DNA from: Clavulina sp. PMI_390
Lineage: Eukaryota > Basidiomycota > Agaricomycetes > Cantharellales > Hydnaceae
DNA length: 43,821 nt
Assembly (NCBI GenBank): GCA_015039315.1
Contig: WIDE01000176.1
Location: 1-43,821 of the forward strand
Reading direction: 5' to 3'
Shown: in pieces, positions 11,501-24,100 of the stretch
How the letters are laid out: each line of letters starts with the position of its first letter
How positions within the stretch are numbered: position 1 is the stretch's first letter
The notes under the pieces: generated by a model
What the model was told of the DNA's origin: nothing
The model's input: only the letters and a program-made list of their open reading frames with translations
Database searches by the model: none
Made by a program: the position numbers and the translations under genes

Positions 11501-14500
11501 GCGGGTAGCCCGAAAAAACCAGAGCCCGACGAGGTGGAAGGCGACCCAGGACGTTGGTGCTGCTGTTGCAAGATTCTTGACGGTGGGACGTTCGGATTCG
11601 CTGCAAAGTACTCTCTCATCGCCTTTTGCTGAGGTGTAGGTAGGCCCGTGACGTAGTCGCTTAGCGGATCGAGCAGCTCGCCTGTTGTTGTTGTTGTATT
11701 GCCGGGTTCATCATCATGAGGGTGGTCGTGATTGCGATTAGCGAAGAAGAAATGAGTGGGCCAAGACAGTGATAAGCCAAGATGAATGACAAGTGGGTAC
11801 GGTCGGCAGAAAAAGACAAGGTCAGTACACGGGGAAGATAGCACAGTCATGAATACGGGTGACGGAAATCAATGTGGGGGGTAATCAAGGAAAAGGAAGA
11901 TTTACTTCCGTAATAATGAATATATAAGAAAGAAAAGAAGCTTGCACGACTCCAAGACGGCACGTTTCAAATCAACATGGAATGATCGCCTGGATCAACG
12001 AAGGACCCGCAAACAAATGACGTCGATCAACGTTCCCAGCGAAAAAGAAATGCCAGCAGGACTAGAATTCCTTTCGGAACAGCCAGTCGGACTTGAGAAG
12101 TAGCCAAGAAAACAAAGCGATGGAGGGAGGGAGAGAAAAAGAGAAAGAGAGAAGGAGAACTCAAGACAGCAACAAGGGAGGAAAGGGCCAACCAACCATC
12201 ATCGAGGAATCCACCCAAGAATGGGGAGAGCAGGCGGACCAGTTCCCAGCGAAAAAAGGAATGCCAGCAGGACTAGTATTCCTTTCGGAATAGCCAGCCG
12301 GACTTGAGAAGTAGCCGAGAAATCAAAGCGATAGAGGGAGAGCGAGAGAAAGAGAGAAGGAAAACCCAAAACAGCAGCAACGGAGGAAAGGGCCAACCAA
12401 CCATCATCGAGGAATCCACCCAAGAATGGGGAGAGCAGGCGGACCAGTTCCCAGCGAAAAAAGGAATGCCAGCAGGACTAGTATTCCTTTCGGAATAGCC
12501 AGCCGGACTTGAGAAGTAGCCGAGAAATCAAAGCGATAGAGGGAGAGCGAGAGAAAGAGAGAAGGAAAACCCAAAACAGCAGCAACGGAGGAAAGGGCCA
12601 ACCAACCATCATCGAGGAATCCACCCAAGAATGGGGAGAGCAGGCGGACCAGTTCCCAGCGAAAAAAGGAATGCCAGCAGGACTAGTATTCCTTTCGGAA
12701 TAGCCAGCCGGACTTGAGAAGTAGCCGAGAAATCAAAGCGATAGAGGGAGAGCGAGAGAAAGAGAGAAGGAAAACCCAAAACAGCAGCAACGGAGGAAAG
12801 GGCCAACCAACCATCATCGAGGAATCCACCCAAGAATGGGGAGAGCAGGCGGACCAGCACATAAGCGGCGGCCATACAGAGAGACGTCCAGACCCAGGAA
12901 AGCGGAGGAGCGACCCAAAAAATGACGAAAAAGAGAAAATATAATAACATACGTTCAGGACTTGACAATGCCAACGGCGCAATCTTGACTCTTGCGCCCG
13001 CCCACCGCACGGTAGCGGCATCTGTGAGCGCGGCGGGGGTAATGACCGGCGGACTGGGTGTTCTTGCTGCATCACCTAGACCAAGGCCGGTTGCCCACCT
13101 GCTCATACCGCTCGGAGAAGGCACCTCACCCTTAGCTCCAGGACCCATATTTAGGTGATGGTCTGATGTAGACGAGGACGAGGACGGAGCAAACGAGCCC
13201 AGGCTGAATTGCTCAGCCGCAGCGCCGCGGCGCTGGAGAATCGTGCTCCTCGTACCGCCCCCGAGCCCATGGAGATAATGACTGCTACCGTGATGGGGCG
13301 GAGACGTAGTAGAAGATGATGACGATGAGTCCGGAGACGAGCGTGTGCGGCCAGCATTGGCAAGGAGAGGTGGCGGGGAGGGCTGGTTTCTTTGATCCGT
13401 ACCACCACCAACGGCACCCTTGTATCGTGAGCGTGAATGTGGGTCGTGATGATGATGATGGGAGTTGGTGCTTGTGCTGGCGGTGGGATCAGCCGCGGCA
13501 GAAGAAGAAGAAGAGGCAGCAAGAGCATGAGAGAGGGATATATTAGGGTCCGAAATGCTCTTCCGCCTGAGCATGGAAGGCTGAGTTGTTGATCCAGGGC
13601 CCCCGCCGCTCCCACCACCACCACCGGCGGCAGCAGAAGCAGCTCCGCGAGTTGTCAGAGGAGTCGCACTAGGTTTTGGAGGGGGGCGTGAAGGGTCCCA
13701 CTTGCCGCTGGCATAAAGATGGAGAAAGTCAGCCCAGGTTAACGGATCTTGCTCCTCTGAAGCTATAGAAGTAGAGGTAAGAGCTTTGTGTGAGCTTGAA
13801 TCTGCCATGACAGGGTATCTTGTCGTCGGTACAGCTGTGCTATTGCCGGCCAAAGGTGACGATGACGGGGCGTGTGTCATTGTTGTTGGTGATGACGACG
13901 GAGGCAGTGACGGAGCGAGCGTGGCCAGCATAGTTGTATGTGGGGGAGAAGGGGGAGGGGGGATAGAACTCGAGGCAGAGGAAGACGCCGCGGCGGTATT
14001 TGATGCTTGCAAGAGGAGGTGGTCTCGGTCAGGAACGTGGGCGTCATTGGTTCCAGGAGGAAGAACATTGGCAGGATTTGCAACCAAGGGAACAGTGACA
14101 GTCTCAGTGCCTGCCGACGTCGAGGCTAAAGTCGACGGTGCGGAGAGGATCGAGGGCAACAACGACGGGCCCGGAGAGAGCGGGTTATCGTCCGATGGCA
14201 CAGGCGATGGTGTCTGCGCAAGTGGTGAGCGCACATGGACATGAGAGGGCGCCATCGAGTGCATGTTGTACACGCGCGACAGCCCGATTCCCATCGCCAT
14301 TCCAGGTGCGCGACGTGGTCCACTAGAGATGGTGGTAGGACTTGGAGGATTCGAACTACTTGTATCAGAGGTGTTGGGGGTTTGGGCGGTTGAGACAGTG
14401 AGAGTTGCCTCGGACGACGTCACAGCCGGAGCATTCTCCTCCTTGCCTGTCGTTGCGGCCACTGCGGCGCTGCTGCTCCGGGTCTCCGCATCGCCTTCAT

Positions 14501-14546
14501 AGTCGATGGTGGCGCTGTCGTCGTCGCCAGCGTGAGGCGTGATCAT
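5587..14546 (-). CDS. Hybrid histidine kinase with GAF, HisKA, HATPase and receiver domains
   Basis: A sensor kinase that would autophosphorylate on His and pass phosphate to its receiver Asp, feeding an Ypd1-type phosphorelay. Thirteen exons (12953-14546, 9863-11681, 9702-9767, 9560-9614, 9340-9443, 8296-9243, 8071-8231, 7502-8007, 7363-7434, 7208-7309, 6007-7136, 5716-5943, 5587-5653) sum to 2284 codons with consistent phases. The first ~1100 residues are Ser/Thr/Pro-rich and disordered. A GAF domain spans about 1100-1260, interrupted by introns. ISHELRTP (H-box) is near 1608. The N-box (NLMGNS), DSGKG, FQPFSQ and GTGLGLAIV complete the ATPase. A degenerate receiver-like segment spans about 1899-2012. 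A true receiver follows: VLIVEDN, phospho-acceptor Asp in LLVDMSMP near 2191, and YLVKPV near 2265. The ATG at 14546 is the first in frame. No membrane helix is expected, so it is likely cytosolic. Confidence 0.9.
11682..12952 (-). other. 1.27-kb first intron of the hybrid histidine kinase
   Basis: The donor GTATGT at 12952 follows codons for SSPE. The acceptor CAACAG at 11682 leads into ELLDPLSDYV. Joining the two restores one frame. The other introns of this gene are roughly 55-130 nt except the one near 9780-9860, so this intron is greatly enlarged. Most of the extra length is tandem repeat. Reading through the donor gives a hydrophobic tail ending at 12609, so an intron-retained isoform would be a truncated protein. 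Confidence 0.8.
12029..12858 (+). repeat. 205-bp tandem repeat (minisatellite), about four copies
   Basis: Three nearly identical 205-bp units start at 12201, 12406 and 12611. A 43-bp partial unit follows at 12816-12858. A more diverged unit lacking its first ~33 bp lies at 12029-12200. Each unit has a purine-rich part (gagagaaagagagaagg) on the plus strand, which is polypyrimidine on the transcribed sense strand. The whole array lies inside intron 1 of the histidine kinase gene. Confidence 0.95.
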
Positions 14547-15024
14547 GAGCACTTGAGCATGCGCTACGAGCAGTAGTAGTACACAAAACAGTCGATGGGA
14601 CTTTGCTTCTGCTTGGCAAGAGCAGAGCAATGTTCAGTTGCCAGAGGAGCCTCACGTGATCTCTCGCACGGTGATTGGCTCGATATGAGAGAGCGCGGAG
14701 GTTCACAGCCACGCATGCAAACGCCGTCGACAACTCTAATTTCTGCTCTAATTTCCCCAGGCACGCGGCAGGTCCGATCGATTGGTCAACGAGCTCCTAA
14801 TTGCAATGGGGGAGAGGTTTGCGCCCCGTCCATCCATCGAATGGTGCCTTACATTCAATCACGCGCACGCCCCCCTTCTCCCCCTCCAATTCGGTCCCGT
14901 CTCCGCTGTTGCTCACTTCTCGCCTCAAAAGAGGAATTGGCCGCCAATCCCTCATGATGAACCGCTGAGAGCCTATGAGCAGCTCGTATTTTGAAAATGA
15001 CTGCTTCTTCTTCGTCTTCTTTCT
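14547..15024. other. Intergenic region, upstream of the histidine kinase
   Basis: This 478-bp gap separates the histidine kinase start from the dolichol kinase stop; both genes read leftward. It should contain the histidine kinase promoter. I see no clear TATA box at the expected place and no coding exon. Confidence 0.5.
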
Positions 15025-18000
15025 TCATTTCCCCAATGCAACTAACAAACTCCACATGTACACCGGCAGAACGAGATTATCGTTCTGCAGAGACCACCCC
15101 TCCAGGCACGCCGCTGCGCTCGCCGCAATCGCGTAGCCCCACCACCCCTGAAAGCCCCCCGACCCCCAAACCCGTATATAAGAAGGGACGGCCAAGCAGA
15201 GAGGAGAGCCACACCGATAAGGTTTCGTCGTCCCCCCCCCGGTTATCGCCACACACAATCGTCCATCCGTAAGGAATCGCGGTGCGGAGCGCCCAGGATC
15301 CAGGAACAAGGCACACAATCAGGTCGGTAACCCCCACCAAACCCGCCCGTTACAGCACCGAGGGAGAAGAGCGTGTGAGGGAATTGAAGGTGGATGCACA
15401 CCAACCACGAAGCACCGGAAAAGAATCGCAAGAAGCATGAGAAGCAAAGCAAGGCACCGTCAGCAATCCATCCAATCGTAGAACAATCGCCCATCAGCTT
15501 TGGGAGCATGGTAACTCCGGACAAGCCATGACAAGAAAAAGCAGGCAAGCAAGCAAAACAATGCGAGCTACACTCACCCGAAACGAGTCCGAAATGTCCA
15601 CCAACCCCAGTACTTCGAGTACCTTGGCACTCCCCACAACCGAGAACACAAATGCCACGCTGCCCTCAACCGACTTGTTTAGCTCAAACCACTTGTGCTT
15701 GCCGTAACGCTTCCCAACAATAGATGCCTACATGTGCATAGACAGCATAGGATCACCAATCAGTAAATGCAAAAGAGTGAACAAATATAGACTGATGATC
15801 GGTCTCGGTCCGACGTGGTAAACTAACCAGAGAATCGCCCACACCAAGGACCAGCACCCCTGTCAAGTCGAGCAGTCTCGAAGAGCTAGAAAAAGAAAAC
15901 CAACAAGTGTCAAAAGGATAGCCCTCTTTCCCTCGGAAAAGCAGCAATACGCACCTCTCCAGCCAAAGCATCCCTGCACATCCCAACAGCAGATAGAAAT
16001 GGCTGAGAATCACGCTCCCCTTGTCCTTTTCATCCAGGAACTCGCTTAAAAAGATATGCACGGCCGCGCCGAACGGGTACAGTGCAAAATACCGGATATA
16101 CTCGGCGAAAATGAATATAGCAAAAGCGAGCGAGAAAGCGAGGTGCTGAAATGCAGGCTACATAAAGGAATTGGTTCAGTAGAGTTTGTCAGTACTGGTA
16201 CGAATCACATAGGGACAGGAACAACGCACGTCAATCAGGATGCCTGGAGCGAACATGAGCACTGCAATTGCATGGAACGATTTGCGTCGCCCATTCAGGC
16301 CCATCATCATCGACATCACACCTCCCCTACCACCTCGTGTCCTGCGCGGTCGAGAGGGAAGGGCATCCAGGTTGTACGGATCGTCGTTGTCATCTACACC
16401 AGTGACAGGCGAGGGCGGGGCTTTGCTATTGTCCAGTGCAGGGAGAACCTCGATCATAGGTGAGTTAATATGCTTCGATGAAGTCGGGTTTGTAGGAAGT
16501 GCAGTCAGGGGTGCCGAGCTCCCGTTCAGTGGAGTGTAGGAAGTTGGGAGAGGCGGAGTGGACGAAGCATGCAGCTGTTGCTGAGGTGGATGATATGAAT
16601 GGACAGGGTATAACTGGGTGTGGGGATGGGAGGTGGTGCTGCCCATATTGCTATTTGCAGTGGTCGAGCTCGACCGCGAAGGTGAGCGAGTCATTGCTAT
16701 TGAAATCGATGACGAAGGAGTTCCTCCGCTAACATGACCACGAGCGCGGCGCCCCACATAGCGGAAGGACGTCATCCACCCCAGTATTGCCAAACCCACC
16801 AGGGCGACCCAGTACGCGATCAGCCCTAGTCGAACCAAATTCCAAGACCACGCGGGTTCAGTGTTCGCGTTTGCAGGACCATGCTGCTCCGAGGACTCTG
16901 GAGTCGTCCAAAGCACCCAATGTAGTACCCACATCCAAGGATCTCTCCATGGTTCGCCATGTTCTGTGACTCTTGCACCAGCTCCTAGAGCAGTGCCTGT
17001 CCACCATCCTACAACTACTACTACAATCAAAGCCACTCCAAGATAAAACGATCCTGCTAAGAATCGCCTCTGCATATCCTTCTGCGCTGGACTTTTCCGA
17101 AGACGTCGTAGTGGTTGTTGTGCGATAGAGCGTGAAAGGACAAGGATAGGCGACAAGATAAGACCACAAAGTAATGAACCAATGATGAGGGCCAATTGAT
17201 AGGTGAGTAAGGGCGTGGGGAAGCGGAAAGTCTTGATGTACGGTGTTGTCGTAGGGTGGATCTGCAGGTGATTGTGAATTAAGAGGACGAGATAAAATTA
17301 TGCAGGGTTTAGGCCGCATGAGGAAAGATTGGAAGCAGAAACATACAAGAAATTGTGTAAGATTGAGGGTTTCCAGTAAGAGACCCGTGACGGCCTGCGC
17401 AACAAGACCAGCTTCACCCAAGGTAAATCCGCCCCCTCCCATACGTACTAGGGCATATAATAACGCCTGATACAATATAGAGACGAGCACAATTTCCCGA
17501 CGAGATAAATCTTTCAAAGGATAAAATCAATACCAAAACTCAAAAACTGAAGTCAGCGAAATTCCGTGGATGCGTACCAAGCCAAGGATTCCACAGATTC
17601 AAACTCTCAAGAAAGCCTCCCGCGACTGCTAGCCCTGTGGTCAAGGAGGCAGTAAAAAAGACTAACATCGCCATGCGCTGGCTCTCTCTTGGTGGAAGTA
17701 TGGTTGTATCTTTCCTGCCAAGCAAAGCCAGCCTCCTCTGCCGTATTGCCGACATCACTACATGAGCGCTCAAAATAAATGAGCAGAGGGATGTGATCTG
17801 CAGGAGGGCGTATCGTGATTGGATGAGAGCGGCAAGTGGGGATAACGAAGAAGATGCAGACAATGGGGGCTCGGCAAGCCAGGATGGTGGGACTGGAACA
17901 GATGCTGATTGATGCTGATTAAGATACGATGCTGGTGAGGAATTAGATGAGATGGAGGAAAGGGTCGACGTCAATCTAGGAAGGCCTGTTTGAGTTGTGA

Positions 18001-18655
18001 CTTGGAGCAACATCGCCGCGGCTACTGTGGGGCCCAGTAGGGCTGCCGTGATGAACCCCGAATCGGTGCTTGGTCTTTGGAATTTACGAATGCTCGTGTT
18101 AGCCCATCCTCGACATAGGCTGGAACCCTGCGACTAACCTATAGTTACGGAGATGTGTCATGTACACAAGATGTGGGGATGGAGGAGTCGGGACAACACT
18201 TGATGCGGTGAAAAGCTGTCTTTTGGTTTCCCGGCCTTGCGAAGAAGACTGGGGTGACATGGGAAGAGATGTCCGCTCCCGTGTAGAGTCAGGGAATGTG
18301 AAAGTATCTCGAGAGCCAAAGGCATGCGAGACAATAAGAGTAAAGATGGAGGTTACAGCAACGAATGAGAGTTCTGAATGGGTTGGAGATGTATGGTGAG
18401 CCCTAGTAGCAATAGCCGTCACAAAATTGAAGGAGATAACTCACCATAGACAGGGACGAGATCGCCCTCGTCCAAAAATCGGAAGCAACAAAATACAAGT
18501 GGAATGAATAACATTACAACCTCAGCAAACCTACGGGGTGGTATTCGATGAATACGGAGTGCTCGTACACGCCAGAATGGGGTTTTAGACGGAGATAATG
18601 GGGGCGTGATGTAGCGAGACGGGCGGCTGCTGGAGATGTAATCTAAATTGCCCAT
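15025..18655 (-). CDS. SEC59: Dolichol kinase (ER membrane, CTP-dependent)
   Basis: It phosphorylates dolichol with CTP to make the lipid carrier for N-glycosylation, O-mannosylation and GPI anchors in the ER. Nine exons (18445-18655, 18139-18373, 17578-18074, 17347-17510, 16230-17261, 15955-16157, 15828-15885, 15578-15727, 15025-15147) sum to 891 codons in one frame. Many hydrophobic helices are present. The family signature is in the C-terminal part: RKSFHAIAVLMF, DLTGVLVLGVGDSLAS, KRYGKHKWFE, KSVEGSVAF and, at the end, NDNLVLPVYMWSL. The large fifth exon has a Ser/Pro-rich cytosolic loop. At 890 aa it is longer than the yeast enzyme (about 520), largely through the N-terminal region and this loop. 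The start at 18655 has a good ATG context. It is divergent from the gene at 19191. Confidence 0.9.
15148..15577 (-). other. Long last intron of SEC59
   Basis: The donor GTGAGT follows DSFR and the acceptor CTTTCAG precedes GWWGYAIAAS, both phase 0. The intron is 430 nt; most other introns of this gene are about 65-100 nt. It contains 'gtatataag' on the plus strand near 15174. I see no exon or repeat in it. Confidence 0.7.
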
Positions 18656-19190
18656 GGATTAAGCATTTATCCAAGGATATCACGATCCTAGATTATGGAT
18701 CCACTAACCCGGTGCTAGAAATTCACGAGTTGATTTTACAGGAGTCTCGGCTGACAAACGTGAACATAGTCATTCTCCAGCCCGCAAGACAAACGTAGCA
18801 ATTGGAGAATGCACTCACGACTAGCACTGTTAGCCCTAGCTCGCGTCCTCGAAGGTTGTAATAGCTTTATTCGTTTCTCGTGCATGGACCCTCTCCGGGG
18901 GGTCCGTTCGTGCATTTCGTTCTCCGAGAGCGTTCCGGACTCGGAGGCACTTGCCAAGCTCCCATCGGCGGCCAATTGTGCTGGCTGGTCAACACGCGGC
19001 CTCGAAGGCCGTTTTGGGCGAAGAAAGGACTGGCGGCGACCATTGGAGGCCACGGGAGGAGGCGAAGGCGACGACCTCGGTGACTGATACAGCTTGACTA
19101 CGTGCACTACAGCGTGCGATGTGTGCGCTTGTGTCCGACTATCGACTCGTGTTTGGCGACTCACCAGCCTTTCGTCTTCTGCCACGCTTT
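18656..19190. promoter_or_regulatory. Shared divergent promoter region of SEC59 and the NDUFAF7 homologue
   Basis: These 535 bp lie between two divergently transcribed housekeeping genes and must carry both promoters. No strong TATA box is visible. Open frames in it (for example 18736-19185 on the minus strand) look like chance, GC-rich frames. Confidence 0.5.
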
Positions 19191-20940
19191 ATGCACCGTG
19201 TCGCGTCACTAGCGGGGAGGGGAGCCATCAGGGCCCAGCTCAGAAGGCCGCTTTCGATAACGATAAGGAATGTGCACTCGACCCCACTTGAGAAACTGCT
19301 TGTGCAATCTATCCAAGTATGCCCACGCTTTGCGCCAAATTGACCGCGGCTGGTAACATGTGACAAAAGGCCACCGGCCCTATTTCTGTAGCCCACTATA
19401 TGAAAACATGTCTGGCGCATCCAACAGATGGGTACTATATGAAAGGAGACGTGTTTGGCACCAAAGGCGACTTCACCACTAGCCCGGAAATCAGCCAGAC
19501 TTTTGGAGAGGTAATGAATTCCTAACCCAATTATACCAACACGAGCTTGACTGACCTAATATCAGATTGTAGCGTTATGGTTTGCTTCTCAATGGATGGC
19601 AAGAGGGGCATCTCTCCCAATCCGCTTTGTCGAGATTGGCCCTGGACGAGGAACACTGACAGCTGACATCATTCGGGTCAGTGAGTCTCGAAAGACTCTC
19701 TGGAACGGCTGTACTGATTCTTATCAGACATTTAGGATGTTGCAAATGATGCGAGCGATTCCGGTGTCCGCCCACCTGGTGGAGAATAGCGAGCGGCTCC
19801 GAGAAGTTCAAGCCTCAAATTTACAATCTCTCCAATCTCACCCGGGACAAACCGATATATCATGGCATGAGGACCTCAGTGAGATTCCCCTATGTAAGTA
19901 AACGAGCCGTTTTCTGTATCATATCCAGCTCACAAAATTCATTGCAGCTGGTGATCCCGCATATACCATGGTCATTGCCCATGAACTGTTCGATGCCCTC
20001 CCCATCCATATTCTCGATGTAAGCACTGCCACCCGATTGCTCCATTCTGATTTTTACTCATATACCCTTTTAGAGATCAGAAGCGGGATTCTCCGAAGTC
20101 CTCATCGGACTGAAGGAGTCGCCGTCTGAATCCGCGTTGGATGTTGATACAACAACATCACCAGCTCGAGAATCAACAGACCTCATGTATGTCGCATGTT
20201 ATCATCTACTAGTTGCTTTTCTTGACCCACGTACCACTCGTAGCCAACCACCCTCCACCCCTTTCCGTTTCGTCAAATCTCCAATATCATCTCCGTCTGC
20301 ACAATTACTTGCCGCCTCTTCCCCTCGCTTCCAAAATGGCGCTACCCCCGGGCGAATTGAAGTATCTCCCGAAGGCTTCAAGACCGCTCGTGCCATTGGC
20401 GAGCTGATTGCTAAGCCAGGGCAAGGCGGTGGTGCAGGGTTGATCATCGACTATGGAGACGACCACTATCAAGTAGACTCATTCCGAGTAAGTGCTCGGT
20501 CAAATCTTCCTTATCCGAGTGGGACTAAGGCTTTTCGATGACTCTAGGCCTTCCATAAGCACAAGCCAGCCGATGTATTCAACTTGCCCGGGATGTGCGA
20601 CCTCACCGCGTCGGTCGACTTTGCCTACCTTCGCGAAGCCCTTGCTGGCATCAACAGTGGATCATCGTCAGACATGGGTGTACGGGCACTTGGGCCGATA
20701 TCTCAACAGCAGTTCCTGTTATCTCTAGGCCTGGAGCTTCGGGCCAAGAAACTGGCCGATGCTGCGACCAGTGATGAACGGAAAGCGATCATCACAGAGG
20801 GTGCGCAGCGTCTTGTCAACCCAGTGGGGATGGGGAGACAGTACAAGATTATGGGTATTGTACCGGAACGCCGGAAAGCGGTAGGCGGAGAGGGTAGTGA
20901 GCAGCAGAAGGATGAAAGCATATATCCATTCGAGCTGTAG
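19191..20940 (+). CDS. Mitochondrial complex I assembly arginine methyltransferase (NDUFAF7/MidA family)
   Basis: A SAM-dependent enzyme that methylates an arginine of the NDUFS2 (49-kDa) subunit during early complex I assembly in the mitochondrial matrix. Eight exons (19191-19316, 19370-19510, 19566-19676, 19728-19893, 19948-20018, 20074-20186, 20244-20487, 20548-20940) give 454 aa, close to the usual length. The N-terminus is Arg-rich without acidic residues for about 30 residues, as expected for a matrix targeting signal. Family motifs include GDFTTSPEISQ.FGE, FVEIGPGRGTL (SAM binding), AHELFDALPIH and LIIDYGDD. An in-frame ATG at 19119 would add 24 residues; I chose 19191 because it starts the presequence-like stretch. 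The Ser/Pro-rich insert around exons 6-7 is common in fungi. Confidence 0.92.
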
Positions 20941-21158
20941 TCTTGGGGAGTAACTATACAAAAATGCGAGAGTCCGCGATTCAGGCCCTCTTGAAACACA
21001 AAAGAAAGGATAAAACGGGATGCCAAAAGGATCGTGGAAACATCTAGCTACGATACATGTGTATGGAGTGATAGTAGCCAGAGCCCCAAGAGCGAAACCC
21101 CTGGGGAAGGAAATGAAGCTGGCCACGCGATTGCCCGCTGAAAAGCAGGGCAACTTGT

Positions 21159-24100
21159 TTACCTCTTCTCGCGAACGTAGAAGTGCAGCACGATGTAGCT
21201 TGCAAACAGCGTTCCGCCGAAGAGAATGCCGAGGAGAGCGATGTTAGGGAACCAGAAGGACTAAGGGATAGGAATTTCAGTATTGATTCAATAGATGGAG
21301 GATTGGTTTTAGTTACCTGTGCCCTAAAGCCGAACGTTGAGAGAATTGCTGCAGCAGGGATTTCGAGATCCACTCCATACTAGATTCATAGACAGATGTT
21401 AGGAGTGATTGGCAGGGTAAGATTCTGGTCACCGCACCTTGTGCTCCTTTAGTTGCAAGTATCGCAGTTCGTTCACCGCCAGCGCCTCATAGGCAGCATG
21501 GAAGAACGAAATATTGTGTATCCATGCGACAGCCGGCGAGACAGACTCGCGGTTGATGAGCAGACCAGCGAACAGCAAGCTAAATTGGACGTCAGTATTG
21601 GGCACGTTGGGACAAGTAGAGCCGAACTGACTTGAATAGCATGATCAATGTCCCGATCAAGCTGCCAACACTGATGTCGGCGAAGGTAACAGAGATCAAG
21701 AATACCACGCTTGCGGTAGTCAAATTGAACAGAACCATGACGAGCTGGAACTTCCAGAATGCGGCAACAGTGGGAACGAGGCCGATGAGGCTATAGACAA
21801 TTCCACCGAAGACCAGGGGAGGCACGACTCGGAGAGGGAGCATGTCGAAAAGAACCTTTGACGCGAAATAAGTGAACGACGAGTAATAGCCATTCGCACT
21901 ACAAAGACGATCACAATTAAGTATACCATACAGAGGTAGAAACATAGCACTTACCGTTCACGGATGAAGAGGATTCGCTCTCCCGCAAACAATCCCAAGC
22001 TCGACAGGCAAGAGAAACCGAAGAGTGCAAGGGTGAAGAAGAATACCCCAAGACGGTTCTGGAAGCCAGGAATATCATTCCTGAGATAGGGATCCCGTGA
22101 GTAAGGCTAGGATTGGAATATAGTCAATAGACAACTTACGAGACATTATGGAACAAGAGACCACAAAGCACTTAAACGAAGAGCATATTAGATTGGGCGT
22201 TCAGCAGAGAAACTGAGCAACTGCATCAGACATACGTGCGATTGCAATGCTCGAGATATAGTGCGCCATCAATAAGGCCGGGTTCCGGTACAGATTCTTG
22301 AACGCACGGCCACTCAGGATCCTGAACTGCGTGGCATAGCTGGCCCTCCTACGTCCTCGCACGTTGACGCTTTCCTCAACAATATCTCTGCTAGTTGCCA
22401 TGCCCATCGCGCTGGCCGAGTCAGGGTCATCCTGCACGATCGAAGCACGGATATCCACGGCGATCTGAGATGACGCGTAGGCTTGGACGAGCTCGCTGAG
22501 CAGAGGACTGAGGGGAGCATCTGCCTGAGTAGAGCCAGAAGAGAAGGCATCGAGGAACTGGGAGGTCTTGCGCTTGATATAGGCGCCAGCCACGTCACCC
22601 ATGCGACTCGAGCGCCCAGATGGAGTGGCTTCGTCCGCTGGCTCGGGCTGGTCCGCGTTAGCAGTAGTGGCTGTCGAAGGCCGGGGCAGACCACCGCCCT
22701 GCTCTTCATCGATGAGAGGACTGTGTTCAGAGGAGTCGTTGTCAGCAGCCACGCTCAACCGGCGAGGCGAGGACTCTTCGACCTGCATAGTGAGGTCGAC
22801 TACCAAGAAATTCTCGGTCAGCAAAGGCCTAAAAGCGATAATAATCCTGCTCACTGAGGTAGTCCGCGATGTTGAACCCAGGCGGGCACGGGTGGCCAAT
22901 TTCCTCGAAATACGCATGGCACTTCTCCATGTCACCACCATAGACCATCTTGCCGCGAGCGAGAAGAATGAGCTGATCGAACATCGCAACAATGTTGGAC
23001 CGAGGCTGATGGATGGTGAAGACAACCGTGCGGTTATAGTTTTTGGCGAGTGCGACAAGAGCCTCAATGACGTTGAAAGCATTGTAAGAGTCAAGACCTG
23101 GAAGAAGGTTGTAAGCACACGACACTCATGAAAAGAGTCTTCTGGCTACTCACCGCTAGTTGGCTCGTCCAAAAACAGGATGGAAGGACTGGTGACCAAT
23201 TCACAAGCGATGGATACACGACGCTTCTCTCCGCCAGAAATAGACCTCTTGCCAGAGTCGCCAATTCTTGAGTCTTTGATGCCCAGAATACCCAATTCGT
23301 TCAGAGTTTCCAGCGTACGATACTTCTTGGCCTCAAGGCTCATCTCCCTGGGCAACCGCAACAAGGCGCTATATAGCACAGTCTCATAGACCGTCAAGGT
23401 GCTCATGAGCGTGTCTTCCTGGTCGACAAAGCCCATGATGCGCTTGAACTCATCATCCTTGACTTCCCGCCCATTGATAGTCATCGACCCACTGACAACA
23501 CCACGCTTCTGTTTTCGCGCCAAGATATCGAGGAACGTCGATTTACCAGCACCAGAAGCACCCATGATGGCAGTCGCTTGGCCAGGCTTCAGATGGCCTG
23601 TGATGTTATCGAGGATGATACGCCCATTGAGTGCGTAACTGATGTCGGCGAAGCGAAGTGATGCAGGAACATGGTCCGTCATGAGACGGGCAGCTTCATC
23701 AGCTGGGAGTCGGATTTGACCAAAGTCTTGGTGAGTCGACTGCCGGCCCATGTACCAGAGGCCTAGAGTCCGATCTATTAGTACACGCTCTCTTGATTGA
23801 TAATGAAGTGGGGCGCCTACCAAGAGTGACGATCAAGAAGACAAGAACTGCTGCTGCTGCGCTAAGCGCGACTTGTGCCGAGTTGTCTGGTCTTTGCGGG
23901 CGCTAGTGGGCATTGTCAGTCTCGTAGCGTCATGTATTGCTGAAATGACCACTCACCGTGTAGCCTGGAACTTGCATGTAGTGAAGACATTCGCCACTTT
24001 GACATTTGAGAGTGATGTAGGCATCTCCGAAGATCTGATCAATCAAGTCGTTCATTGCGGGCTCTTCGAAACGACAATCTTGGCCCGATTTGCAGGTGAA

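Noticed and set aside
10451..11639. Several plus-strand open frames of 100-180 codons
   Set aside because: They are antisense to the GC-rich, Ser/Thr/Pro-rich low-complexity exon of the histidine kinase, which produces long chance frames.
11995..12944. Repeated small open frames (about 64 and 74 codons) on both strands
   Set aside because: They are created by the 205-bp repeat inside intron 1 of the histidine kinase; the unit is not a multiple of three and the frames end in each copy.
12609..12952. Hydrophobic C-terminal extension of the first histidine kinase exon that looks like membrane helices
   Set aside because: It begins exactly at a consensus GTATGT donor and runs into the minisatellite. 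Splicing to 11681 restores the long frame, so I treat it as intron.
22800..23118. N-terminal part of a long minus-strand open frame in the ABC transporter
   Set aside because: It overlaps, in another frame, the exon encoding the HQPRS and NIADYL region. Only the part after the acceptor at 22799 is coding.
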